Source: Pseudomonas sp. LRP2-20 | GTDB lineage: Bacteria > Pseudomonadota > Gammaproteobacteria > Pseudomonadales > Pseudomonadaceae | Length of the DNA: 64,000 bases | NCBI RefSeq assembly: GCF_024349685.1 | Contig: NZ_AP025944.1 | Coordinates: 750,001 to 814,000 of the forward strand | Direction of reading: 5' to 3' | Part shown: positions 1 to 9,681 of the stretch, in pieces | Position numbering within the stretch: the stretch's first letter is position 1 | Layout: the number at the start of each line of letters is the position of its first letter | Notes under the pieces: model-generated | The model's database searches: none | Told to the model about the DNA's origin: nothing | Seen by the model: the letters and a program-made list of their open reading frames with translations, nothing else | Program-made: the position numbers and the translations under genes

Positions 1-1862
1 GTACCGGTGTGGTGCACTCGGCACCTGCCTACGGTGAAGACGACTTCGTCACCTGCAAGCGCTACGGCATGGTCAACGACGACATCCTCACCCCGGTGCA
101 GAGCAACGGCGTGTATGTAGAGTCGCTGCCTTTCTTCGGCGGCCAGTTCATCTGGAAGGCCAACCCGGCCATCGTCGACAAGCTGAGCGAAGTCGGCGCG
201 CTGATGCACACCGAAACCATCAGCCACAGCTACATGCACTGCTGGCGCCACAAGACTCCGCTGATCTACCGCGCCACCGCGCAGTGGTTCGTCGGCATGG
301 ACAAGCAGCCGAGCACCGGCGAGCCGCTGCGTGAACGTGCGCTGAAAGCCATCGAAGAAACCAAGTTCGTCCCGGCCTGGGGCCAGGCGCGCCTGCATTC
401 GATGATCGCCAACCGCCCGGACTGGTGCATCTCGCGTCAGCGCAACTGGGGCGTGCCGATTCCGTTCTTCCTGCACAAGCAGACCGGCGAGCTGCACCCG
501 CGCACCGTCGAGCTGATGGAAGCCGTGGCCAAGCGCGTCGAGCAAGAGGGCATCGAAGCCTGGTTCAAGCTGGACGCTGCCGAGCTGCTGGGTGACGAAG
601 CCGGCCAGTACGACAAGATCGCCGATACCCTGGACGTCTGGTTCGACTCCGGTACCACCCACTGGCACGTGCTGCGTGGCTCGCACGACATCGGCCACGC
701 CACCGGCCCGCGCGCCGACCTGTACCTGGAAGGTTCCGACCAGCACCGCGGCTGGTTCCACTCGTCGTTGCTGACCGGTTGCGCCATCGACGGCCACGCG
801 CCGTACCGCGAGCTGCTGACCCACGGCTTCACCGTGGACGAAAGCGGTCGCAAGATGTCCAAGTCGCTGGGCAACACCATCGAGCCGGAGAAGGTCAACA
901 ACACCCTGGGTGCCGACATCCTGCGCCTGTGGGTTTCCGCGACCGACTACTCGGGCGAGATGGCGGTTTCCGAGCAGATCCTGCAGCGCAGCGCCGATGC
1001 CTACCGCCGTATCCGCAACACCGCGCGCTTCCTGCTCTCCAACCTGTCCGGCTTCGACCCGGCCCGCGACCTGCTGGCCCCCGAAGACATGCTGGCCCTG
1101 GACCGCTGGGCGGTGGACCGTACCCTGCTGCTGCAGCGCGAGCTGGAAGAGCACTACGGCGAATACCGCTTCTGGAACGTCTACTCGAAGATCCACAACT
1201 TCTGCGTGCAGGAGCTGGGTGGCTTCTACCTCGACATCATCAAGGACCGCCAGTACACCACCGGCGCCAACAGTGTCGCCCGCCGTTCCTGCCAGACCGC
1301 GCTGTACCACATCAGCGAGGCACTGGTGCGCTGGATCGCGCCGATCCTGGCGTTCACCGCCGATGAAATCTGGCAGTACCTGCCGGGCGAGCGCAACGAG
1401 TCGGTGATGCTCAACGGCTGGTACCAAGGCCTCAGCGAACTGCCGGAAGGCACCGAGCTGGACCGCGCCTATTGGGACCGCGTAATGGCTGTCAAAGCCG
1501 CGGTCAACAAGGAACTGGAAAACCAGCGTACCGCCAAGGTCATCGGCGGCAACCTGCAAGCCGAAGTCACCCTGTTCGCCGAAGAAAGCCTGAGCGCCGA
1601 CCTGAACAAGCTGGGCGATGAACTGCGCTTCGTGCTGATCACCTCGGCCGCCAGCGTGGTGCCGTTCGCCCAGGCGCCGGCCGAAGCCGTGGCCACCGAA
1701 GTCGAAGGCCTCAAGCTGCAGGTGGTCAAGTCCGGCCACGTGAAGTGCGGCCGTTGCTGGCACTTCCGCGCCGACGTCGGCAGCCACCCGGAGCACCCGG
1801 AAATCTGCGGCCGTTGCGTCGACAACCTGACCGGCGAAGGCGAGGTGCGTCACTATGCCTAA
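1..1862 (+). CDS. ileS: Isoleucyl-tRNA synthetase, C-terminal part (5' end outside window)
   Basis: Class I aminoacyl-tRNA synthetase that charges tRNA-Ile in the cytoplasm. The reading frame is open from base 3, so the gene begins to the left of the window; about 620 residues of the usual ~940 are present. Visible signatures are the editing/CP-domain motif [15 protein letters not shown] at the very start, the catalytic-loop signature KMSKSLGN near base 852, and the C-terminal zinc finger CGRCWHF...CGRC near 1747-1815. The stop codon overlaps the start of lspA by 8 bases, so the two are translationally coupled. Identification is secure. Confidence 0.97.
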   Translation, partial: TGVVHSAPAYGEDDFVTCKRYGMVNDDILTPVQSNGVYVESLPFFGGQFIWKANPAIVDKLSEVGALMHTETISHSYMHCWRHKTPLIYRATAQWFVGMDKQPSTGEPLRERALKAIEETKFVPAWGQARLHSMIANRPDWCISRQRNWGVPIPFFLHKQTGELHPRTVELMEAVAKRVEQEGIEAWFKLDAAELLGDEAGQYDKIADTLDVWFDSGTTHWHVLRGSHDIGHATGPRADLYLEGSDQHRGWFHSSLLTGCAIDGHAPYRELLTHGFTVDESGRKMSKSLGNTIEPEKVNNTLGADILRLWVSATDYSGEMAVSEQILQRSADAYRRIRNTARFLLSNLSGFDPARDLLAPEDMLALDRWAVDRTLLLQRELEEHYGEYRFWNVYSKIHNFCVQELGGFYLDIIKDRQYTTGANSVARRSCQTALYHISEALVRWIAPILAFTADEIWQYLPGERNESVMLNGWYQGLSELPEGTELDRAYWDRVMAVKAAVNKELENQRTAKVIGGNLQAEVTLFAEESLSADLNKLGDELRFVLITSAASVVPFAQAPAEAVATEVEGLKLQVVKSGHVKCGRCWHFRADVGSHPEHPEICGRCVDNLTGEGEVRHYA

Positions 1863-2370
1863 CCCTGCGGCGGGGCGCTTCGGGCGCCTTGCATGGCTTT
1901 GGCTGAGCTTGCTGGTCCTGGTCCTCGACCAGGCCACCAAGCTGTATTTCAACAACGCGTTGACCATGTACCAGCAGATCGTCGTCATTCCTGACTACTT
2001 CAGCTGGACCCTGGCCTACAACACTGGCGCTGCCTTCAGCTTCCTCGCCGATGGCGCCGGCTGGCAGCGCTGGCTGTTCGCCCTGATCGCCGTGGTGGTC
2101 AGTGCGGTGCTGGTGGTCTGGCTCAAGCGCCTGGGGCGCGGCGAGACCTGGTTGGCGGTAGCGCTGGCGCTGGTGCTGGGGGGCGCGATCGGCAACCTGT
2201 ACGACCGCATCGTGCTTGGCCATGTGGTCGACTTCATCCTGGTGCACTGGCAGAACCGTCATTACTTCCCGGCCTTCAACCTGGCCGACAGCGCCATCAC
2301 CGTTGGCGCGGTGATGCTGGCGCTGGATATGTTCAAGAGCAAGAAGTCCGAGGATCCGGTCCATGACTGA
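1855..2370 (+). CDS. lspA: Lipoprotein signal peptidase (signal peptidase II)
   Basis: Inner-membrane aspartic protease that removes signal peptides from diacylglyceryl prolipoproteins. The 171-residue length is normal. Conserved blocks are DQATKLYF near the N-terminus, [16 protein letters not shown] (first catalytic Asp) and FPAFNLADS (second catalytic Asp), with four hydrophobic membrane segments between them. It starts inside the end of ileS (8-base overlap) and its own end overlaps fkpB by 8 bases, which fits one ileS-lspA-fkpB-ispH transcript, the standard proteobacterial order. Confidence 0.97.
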   Translation: MPNPAAGRFGRLAWLWLSLLVLVLDQATKLYFNNALTMYQQIVVIPDYFSWTLAYNTGAAFSFLADGAGWQRWLFALIAVVVSAVLVVWLKRLGRGETWLAVALALVLGGAIGNLYDRIVLGHVVDFILVHWQNRHYFPAFNLADSAITVGAVMLALDMFKSKKSEDPVHD

Positions 2371-2800
2371 CACCCGTATCGGCCAGAACACCGAAGTCAC
2401 CCTGCACTTCGCGCTGCACCTGGAAAACGGCGACACCGTCGACAGCACCTTCGACAAGGCCCCGGCCACGTTCAAGGTCGGTGACGGCAACCTGCTGCCA
2501 GGTTTCGAGAACGCGCTGTTCGGCTTCAAGGCCGGTGACAAGCGCAACGTGGTGGTGGCGCCGGAGAATGCCTTCGGTCAGCCCAACCCACAGAACGTGC
2601 AGGTCATGCCACGCTCCAACTTCGAAGGCATGGAGCTGTCCGAAGGGCTGCTGATCATCTTCAACGACGCCGCCAACACCGAGCTGCCGGGTGTGGTCAA
2701 AGCGTTCGACGACGACCAGGTGACCATCGACTTCAATCACCCACTGGCTGGCAAGACCCTGACCTTCGAGGTGGAAATCCTCGAGGTGAAGGCCCTGTAA
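2363..2800 (+). CDS. fkpB: FKBP-type peptidyl-prolyl cis-trans isomerase (SlpA/FkpB type)
   Basis: Cytoplasmic proline isomerase and chaperone of 145 residues. It opens with the FKBP strand [19 protein letters not shown], followed by [22 protein letters not shown] and the inserted IF domain ([17 protein letters not shown]) typical of SlyD/SlpA-like enzymes. It lacks the His-rich metal-binding tail of SlyD, which favours SlpA/FkpB. It sits between lspA and ispH, where fkpB is found in most gamma-proteobacteria. Confidence 0.95.
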   Translation: MTDTRIGQNTEVTLHFALHLENGDTVDSTFDKAPATFKVGDGNLLPGFENALFGFKAGDKRNVVVAPENAFGQPNPQNVQVMPRSNFEGMELSEGLLIIFNDAANTELPGVVKAFDDDQVTIDFNHPLAGKTLTFEVEILEVKAL

Positions 2801-2814
2801 GCCTGGAGCCGAGC

Positions 2815-3762
2815 ATGCAAATCAAACTCGCCAACCCGCGCGGCTTCTGCGCGGGGGTCGACCGGGCGATCGAGATCGTCAACCGTGCGCTGGAAGTCTT
2901 CGGCCCGCCGATCTACGTGCGTCACGAAGTGGTGCACAACAAGTTCGTGGTGGAAGACCTGCGCAACCGTGGCGCCATCTTCGTCGAGGAGCTGGACCAG
3001 GTGCCGGACGATGTCATCGTCATCTTCAGCGCCCATGGCGTTTCCCAGGCCGTGCGCCAGGAAGCGGCAGGCCGCGGCCTGAAGGTATTCGATGCGACCT
3101 GCCCGCTGGTGACCAAGGTGCACATCGAAGTGGCCAAGTACAGCCGCGATGGCCGTGAGTGCATTCTCATCGGCCACGAAGGCCACCCGGAAGTCGAAGG
3201 CACCATGGGGCAATATGACGCCAGCAACGGCGGCGCCATCTACCTCGTCGAAGACGAAGACGATGTTGCCCAGCTGCAGGTGAACGACCCGGATCACCTG
3301 GCCTTCGTCACCCAGACCACGCTGTCGATGGACGACACCAGCCGCGTCATCGATGCCCTGCGCGCACGCTTCCCGAACATCGGCGGCCCGCGCAAGGACG
3401 ATATCTGCTACGCCACGCAAAACCGCCAGGATGCAGTCAAGCAGCTGGCCGGCGAGAGTGATGTATTGCTGGTGGTCGGCAGCCCCAACAGCTCCAACTC
3501 CAACCGCCTGCGCGAGCTGGCCGAGCGCATGGGCACCCCGGCCTATCTGATCGATGGCGCCGAGGACATGCAGCGCGTCTGGTTTGAAAAGGCGCAACGG
3601 GTCGGTATCACTGCCGGTGCTTCGGCTCCCGAAGTATTGGTACAGGGCGTGATTGAACAGCTCAAGGCCTGGGGCGCCATCGGCGCCGAAGAGCTGGATG
3701 GGCGGCCGGAGAACATCACGTTCTCCATGCCCAAAGAGCTGCGGGTTCGCTCGCTGATCTGA
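2815..3762 (+). CDS. ispH: 4-hydroxy-3-methylbut-2-enyl diphosphate reductase
   Basis: Last enzyme of the MEP isoprenoid pathway, a [4Fe-4S] protein making IPP and DMAPP. The 315 residues contain the three cluster cysteines in their usual contexts: [12 protein letters not shown] near residue 12, [11 protein letters not shown] near 95, and [10 protein letters not shown] near 197. Further blocks are [14 protein letters not shown] and [12 protein letters not shown]. It follows fkpB after 14 bases. Its stop lies one base from the end of the convergent prepilin gene on the other strand. Confidence 0.97.
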   Translation: MQIKLANPRGFCAGVDRAIEIVNRALEVFGPPIYVRHEVVHNKFVVEDLRNRGAIFVEELDQVPDDVIVIFSAHGVSQAVRQEAAGRGLKVFDATCPLVTKVHIEVAKYSRDGRECILIGHEGHPEVEGTMGQYDASNGGAIYLVEDEDDVAQLQVNDPDHLAFVTQTTLSMDDTSRVIDALRARFPNIGGPRKDDICYATQNRQDAVKQLAGESDVLLVVGSPNSSNSNRLRELAERMGTPAYLIDGAEDMQRVWFEKAQRVGITAGASAPEVLVQGVIEQLKAWGAIGAEELDGRPENITFSMPKELRVRSLI

Positions 3763-3763
3763 A

Positions 3764-4243
3764 TCAGGGGCCTGCGCACAGTGAGTCTGTTTTCTCATCT
3801 GTGCGCAGGTCGACCCTGCCTGCCCGTGATATCACCACACGATACTTGCTGCTCGTTGATGGGCCTTCGCACACGCTGATCGTTGCGCCCAAGCGCCCCA
3901 CTGGCATTCCCAGAGCACTGAACTTCACCTGCCCATCGGTATTGCCCGCGATTTTCATCGGCCGGGTAAACCGATGTTCGCGTAGCACTTGCTGGTTGTG
4001 CTCGAGCAGCACGCGCCAACCTTTCCCCCAATCACTTTCCAGAGGCCGCACCAGCACTGGCTGGCTTTGCAGCATGGCGTGGCTACGCGCGCTGCGTAGC
4101 GATTGGGCCAGATCCCGGGCCGCCGCCGCTCTGTGCAGGTCATCGCTCAACTTGGCGTAGGCCGGCATGCCTAGCTGCGTCAGCAAGCCGGCTATGGCGA
4201 GGGCGAACATCATTTGTATCAGTGTTACACCACGTTGCCTCAC
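3764..4243 (-). CDS. fimT: GspH/FimT-type minor pseudopilin
   Basis: Minor type IV prepilin, 159 residues from a GTG start preceded by AGGGAGGA. The N-terminus RQRGVTLIQMMFALAIAGLL is a class III prepilin signal: short basic leader, Gly before the cleavage site, hydrophobic helix. The +5 position is Gln instead of the usual Glu. The longer upstream frame is not supported by a ribosome site. It lies opposite to the pilV-pilE cluster and converges with ispH. GspH/FimT assignment is by N-terminal pattern and location; the C-terminal domain is too variable to confirm by eye. Confidence 0.8.
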   Translation of the reverse strand: MRQRGVTLIQMMFALAIAGLLTQLGMPAYAKLSDDLHRAAAARDLAQSLRSARSHAMLQSQPVLVRPLESDWGKGWRVLLEHNQQVLREHRFTRPMKIAGNTDGQVKFSALGMPVGRLGATISVCEGPSTSSKYRVVISRAGRVDLRTDEKTDSLCAGP

Positions 4244-4352
4244 CGTGCATTCCTCCCTGGAAGTGCTTGGCTTTAGCTTCACGGTCTTTGGACATGAGGT
4301 CCAGTCGAACAAGTTCAAGGCAGTTGCGGGAAAGGTCGCAGGAGGTGCAGGG

Positions 4353-4535
4353 ATGCGCAATAAACAGCGGGGCATGACGCTTCTGGAAGTGCTGTTGGCA
4401 GTAGTTGTGGTGGCTGTTGGCATATTTGCTTCGGCAGCCATGCAGCTTAAGGCACTGCAAGCGACTGACAGCGCGCGCCGTGATGGGCAGGCGGCGTTTG
4501 CAGTGCACAGCGAACGCGAGCGGAGCCGGCCATGA
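4353..4535 (+). CDS. pilV: Short PilV-like type IV prepilin (60 residues)
   Basis: Starts at the ATG after GGAGG (4341-4345). The leader MRNKQRG followed by MTLLEVLLAVVVVAVGIFA is a textbook class III prepilin signal with Glu at +5. PilV proteins usually run to about 150-190 residues, but this one stops after 60, just behind the hydrophobic helix, so the globular head is missing. The stop overlaps the pilW start (ATGA), so the operon remains tightly packed. It may be a degenerate pilV or a genuinely minimal prepilin. Confidence 0.75.
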   Translation: MRNKQRGMTLLEVLLAVVVVAVGIFASAAMQLKALQATDSARRDGQAAFAVHSERERSRP

Positions 4536-5179
4536 AGCGCATGCAAGTCGGCTTCGGGTTGCTGGAAGTGATGCTGGCGCTGACGATCGGACTGATGGTG
4601 CTGCTGGCCGCTAGTCAGCTCTTCGTCACTGCCCATCAGGCATGGCGGCTTCAAGGCGCGGCGCTGCGCCTTCAGGATGATGCACGCCTGGCGCTGCTGC
4701 GAATGGCTCAGGATATCCGCATGGCAGGCATGTTCGGTTGTCTGCGCCTGAAGCCTGGTGATATCGAGGATCCGATTGCTCGGCAGGCATTTGCCCAGCC
4801 ACTGGTGATTGGTCCGTCCAGCCTGGAGCTGGTTGTCGCCGAGTCATCAGATTATGCAGGTGAGCCTGACTGGACGCTGTTGACTGACTGCCGTAACGAA
4901 GCCCTCGTATACAAAGTTCCCCCATCGCACACGCCCACGCTCATGGCCTTGCGGATCAGCCGTCATCGTTATGAGCTGCGCGGCTCCACCTTGCAGTTCA
5001 TATGGGGCCGAAATTCCCAGCCGCTCATCGAACATGTGCGCGAGATCCAATTCACTCGGGTTCATTCGCCAGGAGGGGGCAGGGTCGATCTAACGCTCAC
5101 GCTGTTCGAACCGACGCTGCAACTTGAGCAGCGCCATCAATTGAGCGTGGCGCTACGCAATCTGGAATCCGACTCATGA
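4532..5179 (+). CDS. pilW: PilW-type minor prepilin
   Basis: 215-residue minor pilin. The leader MKRMQVGFG is followed by LLEVMLALTIGLMVLLAASQLF, the hydrophobic prepilin helix with Glu at +5, and then a PilW-like globular part (RLQDDARLALLRMAQDIRMAGMFGC). It overlaps pilV and pilX by four bases each, so the minor-pilin genes form one translational unit. In type IV pilus systems PilV, PilW, PilX and PilE prime fibre assembly in the inner membrane. Confidence 0.85.
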   Translation: MKRMQVGFGLLEVMLALTIGLMVLLAASQLFVTAHQAWRLQGAALRLQDDARLALLRMAQDIRMAGMFGCLRLKPGDIEDPIARQAFAQPLVIGPSSLELVVAESSDYAGEPDWTLLTDCRNEALVYKVPPSHTPTLMALRISRHRYELRGSTLQFIWGRNSQPLIEHVREIQFTRVHSPGGGRVDLTLTLFEPTLQLEQRHQLSVALRNLESDS

Positions 5180-5649
5180 GCCGTGAACGCGGTATGGTTC
5201 TGCTGCTGTCTCTGGTGCTAAGCCTACTGCTGGCTTTGCTGGCTGCCTCGGCCTTGCGTGACGCGCTGATCGAAACACGAATGACCGGTGCCATGATTGA
5301 TGGCCTGCAGGCTTTTGAAGACGCGGAAGTCGTGCTGCTCGCTGGCGTCGATCAATTGCAGCGCTCGCCGCCGGGGCAGTGCAGCGATTGCAAGCCACCG
5401 CCACGTCCGCACGATCTGCAAGGCCAATGGCAAAACCACCAGCGCGGGTATTTTCACCTGCAGAACCTGGGTGAAACCGACCGGGCTGCACATATGCCCG
5501 AGGGCGAACGGGTCACCTTGTACCGAATAACAGCCGTCAGCCAGCAACTGGCGGCCCGCCAGGTCCTGGAAGCCGTGTACGCCATACCGACCGCTCAAGC
5601 ACAAGCCCCCCAGCGCATCCTCTGGCGGCAGAGATTGAGGGAGGACTGA
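5176..5649 (+). CDS. pilX: PilX-type minor pilus assembly protein
   Basis: 157 residues starting MSRERGMVLLLSLVLSLLLALLA. As in other PilX proteins the helix lacks the +5 Glu but keeps the Gly before the cleavage site. A conserved ALRDALIETRMTGAM segment follows, then a variable region with a CSDC pair. It lies between pilW (4-base overlap) and pilE (1-base gap). Assignment rests on N-terminal pattern plus position. Confidence 0.8.
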   Translation: MSRERGMVLLLSLVLSLLLALLAASALRDALIETRMTGAMIDGLQAFEDAEVVLLAGVDQLQRSPPGQCSDCKPPPRPHDLQGQWQNHQRGYFHLQNLGETDRAAHMPEGERVTLYRITAVSQQLAARQVLEAVYAIPTAQAQAPQRILWRQRLRED

Positions 5650-5650
5650 C

Positions 5651-6040
5651 ATGCAGCAAGGCATGACCCTGATCGAGTTATTGATTGTCGTGGCCGTCAC
5701 CGGCATTCTGGCAGCCATTGCCTACCCCAGTTACAGCGACCAGCTCAGGCGAGCCGCACTCAGCGAAGTGGTTGGCCTGCTGCATGACGCTGCACTGCGC
5801 CTGGAACGCCATCGCGTGCGTACCGGGCAGTACGCCGAGGGCGACCCGCAGCTGCCCGCCGCCAACCGTCATTATCGCTTGCAGGCCCAACGCGACAGCG
5901 ACACCTTCACGCTGACCGCCCGGCGCCTGCCCGATGGCCTGATGGTCGATGATCGCTGTGGCGATTTCCAGCTCGACCAGGCCGGCGTGCAGAGCAATCC
6001 GGGTGCCGCGCAAGGCAGCGAGCGCTGCTGGGGAAGCTGA
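5651..6040 (+). CDS. pilE: PilE-type minor prepilin
   Basis: 129-residue pseudopilin whose N-terminus MQQGMTLIELLIVVAVTGILAAIAYP is a perfect class III prepilin signal. The following PSYSDQLRRAALSEVVGLLHDAALRLERHR resembles PilE of Pseudomonas. Cysteines DRCGDF and SERCWGS near the end could form the usual C-terminal disulfide loop. It is the last gene of the minor-pilin run; glycine oxidase begins 53 bases later on the same strand. Confidence 0.88.
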   Translation: MQQGMTLIELLIVVAVTGILAAIAYPSYSDQLRRAALSEVVGLLHDAALRLERHRVRTGQYAEGDPQLPAANRHYRLQAQRDSDTFTLTARRLPDGLMVDDRCGDFQLDQAGVQSNPGAAQGSERCWGS

Positions 6041-6093
6041 AGGTTGAATGATGCCCAGGCATCGCGGAATTACTTCAGGTGTTGGATCGACAG

Positions 6094-7191
6094 ATGAGCA
6101 AGCAAGTAGTGGTGGTCGGCGGCGGGGTGATCGGCCTGCTGACCGCATTCAACCTGGCGGCCAAGGTCGGCCAGGTGGTGGTGTGTGACCAGGGCGAAGT
6201 TGGCCGCGAGTCTTCCTGGGCGGGCGGCGGTATCGTCTCGCCATTGTACCCCTGGCGCTACAGCCCGGCGGTGACCGCCCTGGCGCATTGGTCGCAGGAT
6301 TTTTATCCACAGCTGGGCGAGCGTCTGTTTGCCACGACCGGTGTCGACCCAGAGGTGCACACCACTGGCCTGTACTGGCTCGATCTGGACGACGAGGCCG
6401 AGGCGCTGGCTTGGGCCGAGCGCGAGCGTAGACCCCTCAGTGCCGTGGATATCTCGGCCGCCTACGATGCGGTGCCGGTGCTTGGCCCGGGCTTCAAGCA
6501 CGCGATCTTCATGGCCGGTGTGGCCAACGTGCGCAATCCGCGGCTGGTGAAGTCGCTCAAGGCAGCATTGCAGGCACTGCCCAACGTTACCTTGCGTGAG
6601 CACTGCCAGATCAGCGGCTTTGTTCATGAGAACGGGCGCGTGACTGGCGTACAGACGGCTGACGGTGTGCTCACGGCGGATGAAGTGGTGCTTAGCGCTG
6701 GCGCCTGGAGTGGTGACCTGCTGCGCACCCTGGGGCTCGAGCTGCCGGTCGAGCCGGTGAAGGGCCAGATGATCCTGTTCAAGTGCGCCGAGGACTTCCT
6801 GCCGAGCATGGTGCTGGCCAAGGGGCGCTATGCGATCCCGCGTCGGGACGGGCACATTCTGGTGGGCAGCACGCTGGAGCATGCCGGGTACGACAAGACC
6901 CCGACCGAGGACGCGCTGGCCAGCCTCAAGGCCTCCGCCATCGAACTGCTGCCTGAGCTCAAGGATGCCACGGTGGTGGCACACTGGGCAGGCTTGCGGC
7001 CAGGGTCGCCTGAAGGCATCCCCTATATCGGGCCGGTGCCTGGGCATGACGGCTTGTGGTTGAACTGTGGGCATTACCGCAACGGGCTGGTGCTGGCGCC
7101 GGCTTCGTGTCAGCTGTTCACCGACCTGCTCAGCGGGGCCGAGCCCATCATCGATCCGGCGCCGTATGCGCCAGCGGGGCGCTTGGGCTGA
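6094..7191 (+). CDS. thiO: Glycine oxidase (FAD-dependent)
   Basis: 365-residue flavoprotein of the D-amino-acid oxidase family, converting glycine to the imine used in thiazole (thiamine) synthesis. The Rossmann FAD motif VVVVGGGVIGLLTAFNLA starts at residue 4. Further family blocks are SSWAGGGIVSPLYPWRY, PVKGQMILF, GHILVGSTLEHAGYDK and the C-terminal HWAGLRPGSPEGIPYIGP...GHYRNGLVLAP. The ATG at 6094 is preferred over in-frame upstream GTG/TTG codons because it places the Rossmann strand at the N-terminus. The ribosome site is weak. Confidence 0.92.
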   Translation: MSKQVVVVGGGVIGLLTAFNLAAKVGQVVVCDQGEVGRESSWAGGGIVSPLYPWRYSPAVTALAHWSQDFYPQLGERLFATTGVDPEVHTTGLYWLDLDDEAEALAWAERERRPLSAVDISAAYDAVPVLGPGFKHAIFMAGVANVRNPRLVKSLKAALQALPNVTLREHCQISGFVHENGRVTGVQTADGVLTADEVVLSAGAWSGDLLRTLGLELPVEPVKGQMILFKCAEDFLPSMVLAKGRYAIPRRDGHILVGSTLEHAGYDKTPTEDALASLKASAIELLPELKDATVVAHWAGLRPGSPEGIPYIGPVPGHDGLWLNCGHYRNGLVLAPASCQLFTDLLSGAEPIIDPAPYAPAGRLG

Positions 7192-7227
7192 GACTGCACA
7201 GCAGCCCCAATTTCACCAAGCTACAGA

Positions 7228-7458
7228 TCACTGTGATTGGCCGGGCCCCTGCTGCAAGTGTGCCTGGCTGCAATACCAGTCATTGCCCTGCTGCAGCGCC
7301 CGGTCGTCGGGCAGGTGCACGCCGCAGTGGGCGCAACGCACCATCTTCAGTGGCGCATCGAGCTTCGGCTCGGGGTGCGACTGCTGGCTGACTTTGAACT
7401 TGCGCCACAGCCAGAACGCGGCGGCGATCAGGGCGATCCAGAAAAGTAGGCGAACCAT
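7228..7458 (-). CDS. PP0621-family small membrane protein with zinc-ribbon-like motif
   Basis: 76 residues: an N-terminal hydrophobic segment (LLFWIALIAAAFWLW) then a soluble tail with CAHCGVHL and WYCSQAH, a Cys-x2-Cys plus Cys/His arrangement that looks like a small treble-clef zinc site. Proteins of this type sit next to bamD in P. putida and relatives, and its position downstream of bamD on the same strand matches. The function is unknown. Confidence 0.8.
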   Translation of the reverse strand: MVRLLFWIALIAAAFWLWRKFKVSQQSHPEPKLDAPLKMVRCAHCGVHLPDDRALQQGNDWYCSQAHLQQGPGQSQ

Positions 7459-7506
7459 GGTGTCCAGCTTGTTGATTATGGAAGCCGACAGTCTAGGACG
7501 CGGTCA

Positions 7507-7537
7507 TAAAAAAAGGGAGGCCTCAGGCCTCCCTTTC
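7507..7537 (-). terminator. Rho-independent terminator downstream of bamD
   Basis: Perfect 11-bp stem (AAAGGGAGGCC / GGCCTCCCTTT, 7512-7522 and 7526-7536) with a 3-base loop. On the minus strand it is followed by a T run (plus-strand A run 7508-7514), so it ends transcription of bamD. Confidence 0.9.
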
Positions 7538-7551
7538 TCATCGCGCTTGGG

Positions 7552-8571
7552 TCAGTCGAACAGACCAAAGGTCATGTAGCTGAACCACGAGCGATCTTTT
7601 TCGGCTTCTTTCGGGCCTGCCGGCACGATCGGGTCGCCGTTCTCGTCCTTCGGCAGCAGCTCTTGCGGCATCTCGTCGCGCGCGTCCTGGAACTGCTTGA
7701 CCACGTCCTGGTTGGCGCGGGTTTCGCCCGGCGGCAGCGGGGTGTCGGTCTCGATCAGCCCCAGGGTAGCCTTGGACAGCCAGCTGCGGCCGTCAGACTC
7801 GGTCTGCTTGGGCTGGAACTGGCCATCGACCAGGCTTGGGTGGTCCGGGTAGTTGAGCTTGAGGGTTTCCAGGCTGGTGGCAGCCAGGTCGTCCAGGTGC
7901 ATCTTCTGGTACGACTCGACCATGATCGCCAGGCCGTCGCCGACCGATGGGGTTTCCTGGAAGTTCTCGACCACGTAGCGGCCACGGTTGGCAGCGGCCA
8001 CGTAAGCCTGGCGGCCCAGATAGTAGTCGGCCACGTGGATTTCGTAGGCGGCCAGCAGGTTGCGCAGGTAGATCATGCGCTGCTTGGCGTCCGGCGCGTA
8101 GCGGCTGTTGGGGAAGCGGCTGGTCAGCTGGGCGAACTCGTTGTACGAGTCACGGGCGGCGCCCGGGTCACGCTTGGTCATGTCCAGCGGCAGGAAGCGC
8201 GCCAGCAGGCCACGGTCCTGGTCGAACGAGGTCAGGCCCTTGAGGTAGTAGGCGTAGTCGACGTTCGGGTGCTGCGGGTGCAGGCGAATGAAGCGCTCGG
8301 CGGCCGATTTGGCTGCTTCAGGCTCGGAGTTCTTGTAGTTGGCGTAGATCAGCTCGAGCTGCGCCTGGTCGGCGTAGCGGCCGAACGGGTAGCGCGACTC
8401 CAGGGCCTTGAGCTTGTTCACGGCGCTGGTGTAGCTGGAGTTGTCCAGGTCAGCCTGAGCCTGTTGATACAGCTCGGCCTCGCTGAGGTTCTCGTCAATG
8501 ACTTCCTTATTGGAGGAACAGGCCGCGGTGAGCCCGAGGATGGCGATCAGCAGCAGGTGTTTCACTTGCAT
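7552..8571 (-). CDS. bamD: Outer-membrane assembly lipoprotein BamD
   Basis: Essential BAM-complex lipoprotein that folds beta-barrel proteins into the outer membrane. The 339-residue product begins with a lipoprotein signal peptide ([15 protein letters not shown], lipidated Cys at 18). TPR-like repeats follow: [54 protein letters not shown]. It is about 90 residues longer than E. coli BamD owing to a C-terminal extension ([19 protein letters not shown]...), usual in Pseudomonas. The ATG at 8571 is chosen because it gives the signal peptide. It diverges from rluD. Confidence 0.96.
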   Translation of the reverse strand: MQVKHLLLIAILGLTAACSSNKEVIDENLSEAELYQQAQADLDNSSYTSAVNKLKALESRYPFGRYADQAQLELIYANYKNSEPEAAKSAAERFIRLHPQHPNVDYAYYLKGLTSFDQDRGLLARFLPLDMTKRDPGAARDSYNEFAQLTSRFPNSRYAPDAKQRMIYLRNLLAAYEIHVADYYLGRQAYVAAANRGRYVVENFQETPSVGDGLAIMVESYQKMHLDDLAATSLETLKLNYPDHPSLVDGQFQPKQTESDGRSWLSKATLGLIETDTPLPPGETRANQDVVKQFQDARDEMPQELLPKDENGDPIVPAGPKEAEKDRSWFSYMTFGLFD

Positions 8572-8718
8572 GGCGGCTTGCGTCCCTTTGACGGCCGCTG
8601 TCTTGGGCGGTGCCGTCCTGTTATGATGAGCGCCCCGGCCAACCCCGGGACAAAAGAAGCCGTATTTAACCACAAGCTCGCAGCCGAAACCAAAGGCTGT
8701 GCGCCCGCCGAATCGAGC

Positions 8719-9681
8719 ATGTCCGAGATCATTCAACTTAGCGCAGAGGTCCCGTCCGAACTGGGCGGTCAACGCCTCGACCAAGTCGCCGCCCAATTGT
8801 TCGCCGAGTATTCGCGTTCGCGGCTTACTTCGTGGATCAAAGAAGGCCGCCTGACGGTCGATGGCGCGGTCGTGCGCCCTCGGGACCCGGTCCATGGTGG
8901 TTCGCAACTCATCCTGGAGGCCGAGCAAGAGGCCCAGGGTGAGTGGATCGCAGAAGATATCGAACTGGATATCGTCTACGAAGACGACCACATCATGGTG
9001 ATCAACAAGCCTGCCGGGCTGGTTGTTCACCCGGCCGCCGGGCATGCCAGCGGTACGCTGCTCAATGCGCTGCTGCACCACGTGCCGGACATCGTCAACG
9101 TGCCGCGCGCCGGTATCGTGCATCGCCTGGACAAGGACACCACCGGCCTGATGGTGGTGGCCAAGACCTTGCAGGCGCAGACCAAGCTGGTCGAGCAGAT
9201 GCAGGCCCGTAAAGTCAGCCGCATCTACGAATGCATCGTCATCGGCGTGGTCACCGCCGGTGGCAAGATCGATGCGCCGATCGGCCGTCACGGCGGCATG
9301 CGCCAGCGCATGGCGGTCACCGACGGCGGCAAGCCGGCGGTCAGCCACTACCGTGTGCTCAAGCGCTTCCGCTCGCACACCCACGTGCGCGTGAAGCTGG
9401 AAACCGGCCGTACCCACCAGATTCGTGTGCACATGGCCCATGTCGGTTTCCCGCTGGTCGGCGACCAGACCTATGGCGGGCGCTTCCGCATTCCGCCAGC
9501 GGCCAGCCCGACCATGGTCGAGGCGGTCAAGACCTTCCCACGCCAGGCGCTGCATGCGCGTTTCCTTGCGTTGGCTCACCCGATCACCGGTGAAATCATG
9601 AAATGGGAGTCGCCGCTGCCGGACGACTTCGTCTGGTTGCTGTCGCTGCTCAACCAGGACCGCGAGAGCTTTATCGGATGA
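8719..9681 (+). CDS. rluD: 23S rRNA pseudouridine(1911/1915/1917) synthase
   Basis: 320-residue pseudouridine synthase acting on helix 69 of 23S rRNA. An N-terminal S4-like domain ([21 protein letters not shown]) is followed by the RluA-family catalytic motif [19 protein letters not shown] with catalytic Asp at residue 138, then the C-terminal [20 protein letters not shown] signature. The ATG at 8719 gives the normal length; the much longer upstream frame is only the shadow of bamD. It overlaps pgeF by four bases. The bamD/rluD divergence is conserved in pseudomonads. Confidence 0.96.
   Translation: MSEIIQLSAEVPSELGGQRLDQVAAQLFAEYSRSRLTSWIKEGRLTVDGAVVRPRDPVHGGSQLILEAEQEAQGEWIAEDIELDIVYEDDHIMVINKPAGLVVHPAAGHASGTLLNALLHHVPDIVNVPRAGIVHRLDKDTTGLMVVAKTLQAQTKLVEQMQARKVSRIYECIVIGVVTAGGKIDAPIGRHGGMRQRMAVTDGGKPAVSHYRVLKRFRSHTHVRVKLETGRTHQIRVHMAHVGFPLVGDQTYGGRFRIPPAASPTMVEAVKTFPRQALHARFLALAHPITGEIMKWESPLPDDFVWLLSLLNQDRESFIG

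Noticed and set aside
3764..4654. 296-codon version of the FimT-like gene
   Set aside because: The upstream 137 codons are antisense to pilV and pilW; the prepilin leader and AGGGAGGA ribosome site mark the GTG at 4243 as start.
7663..8718. Upstream extension of rluD on the plus strand
   Set aside because: It is the antisense shadow of bamD in GC-rich DNA; the normal RluD start is at 8719.
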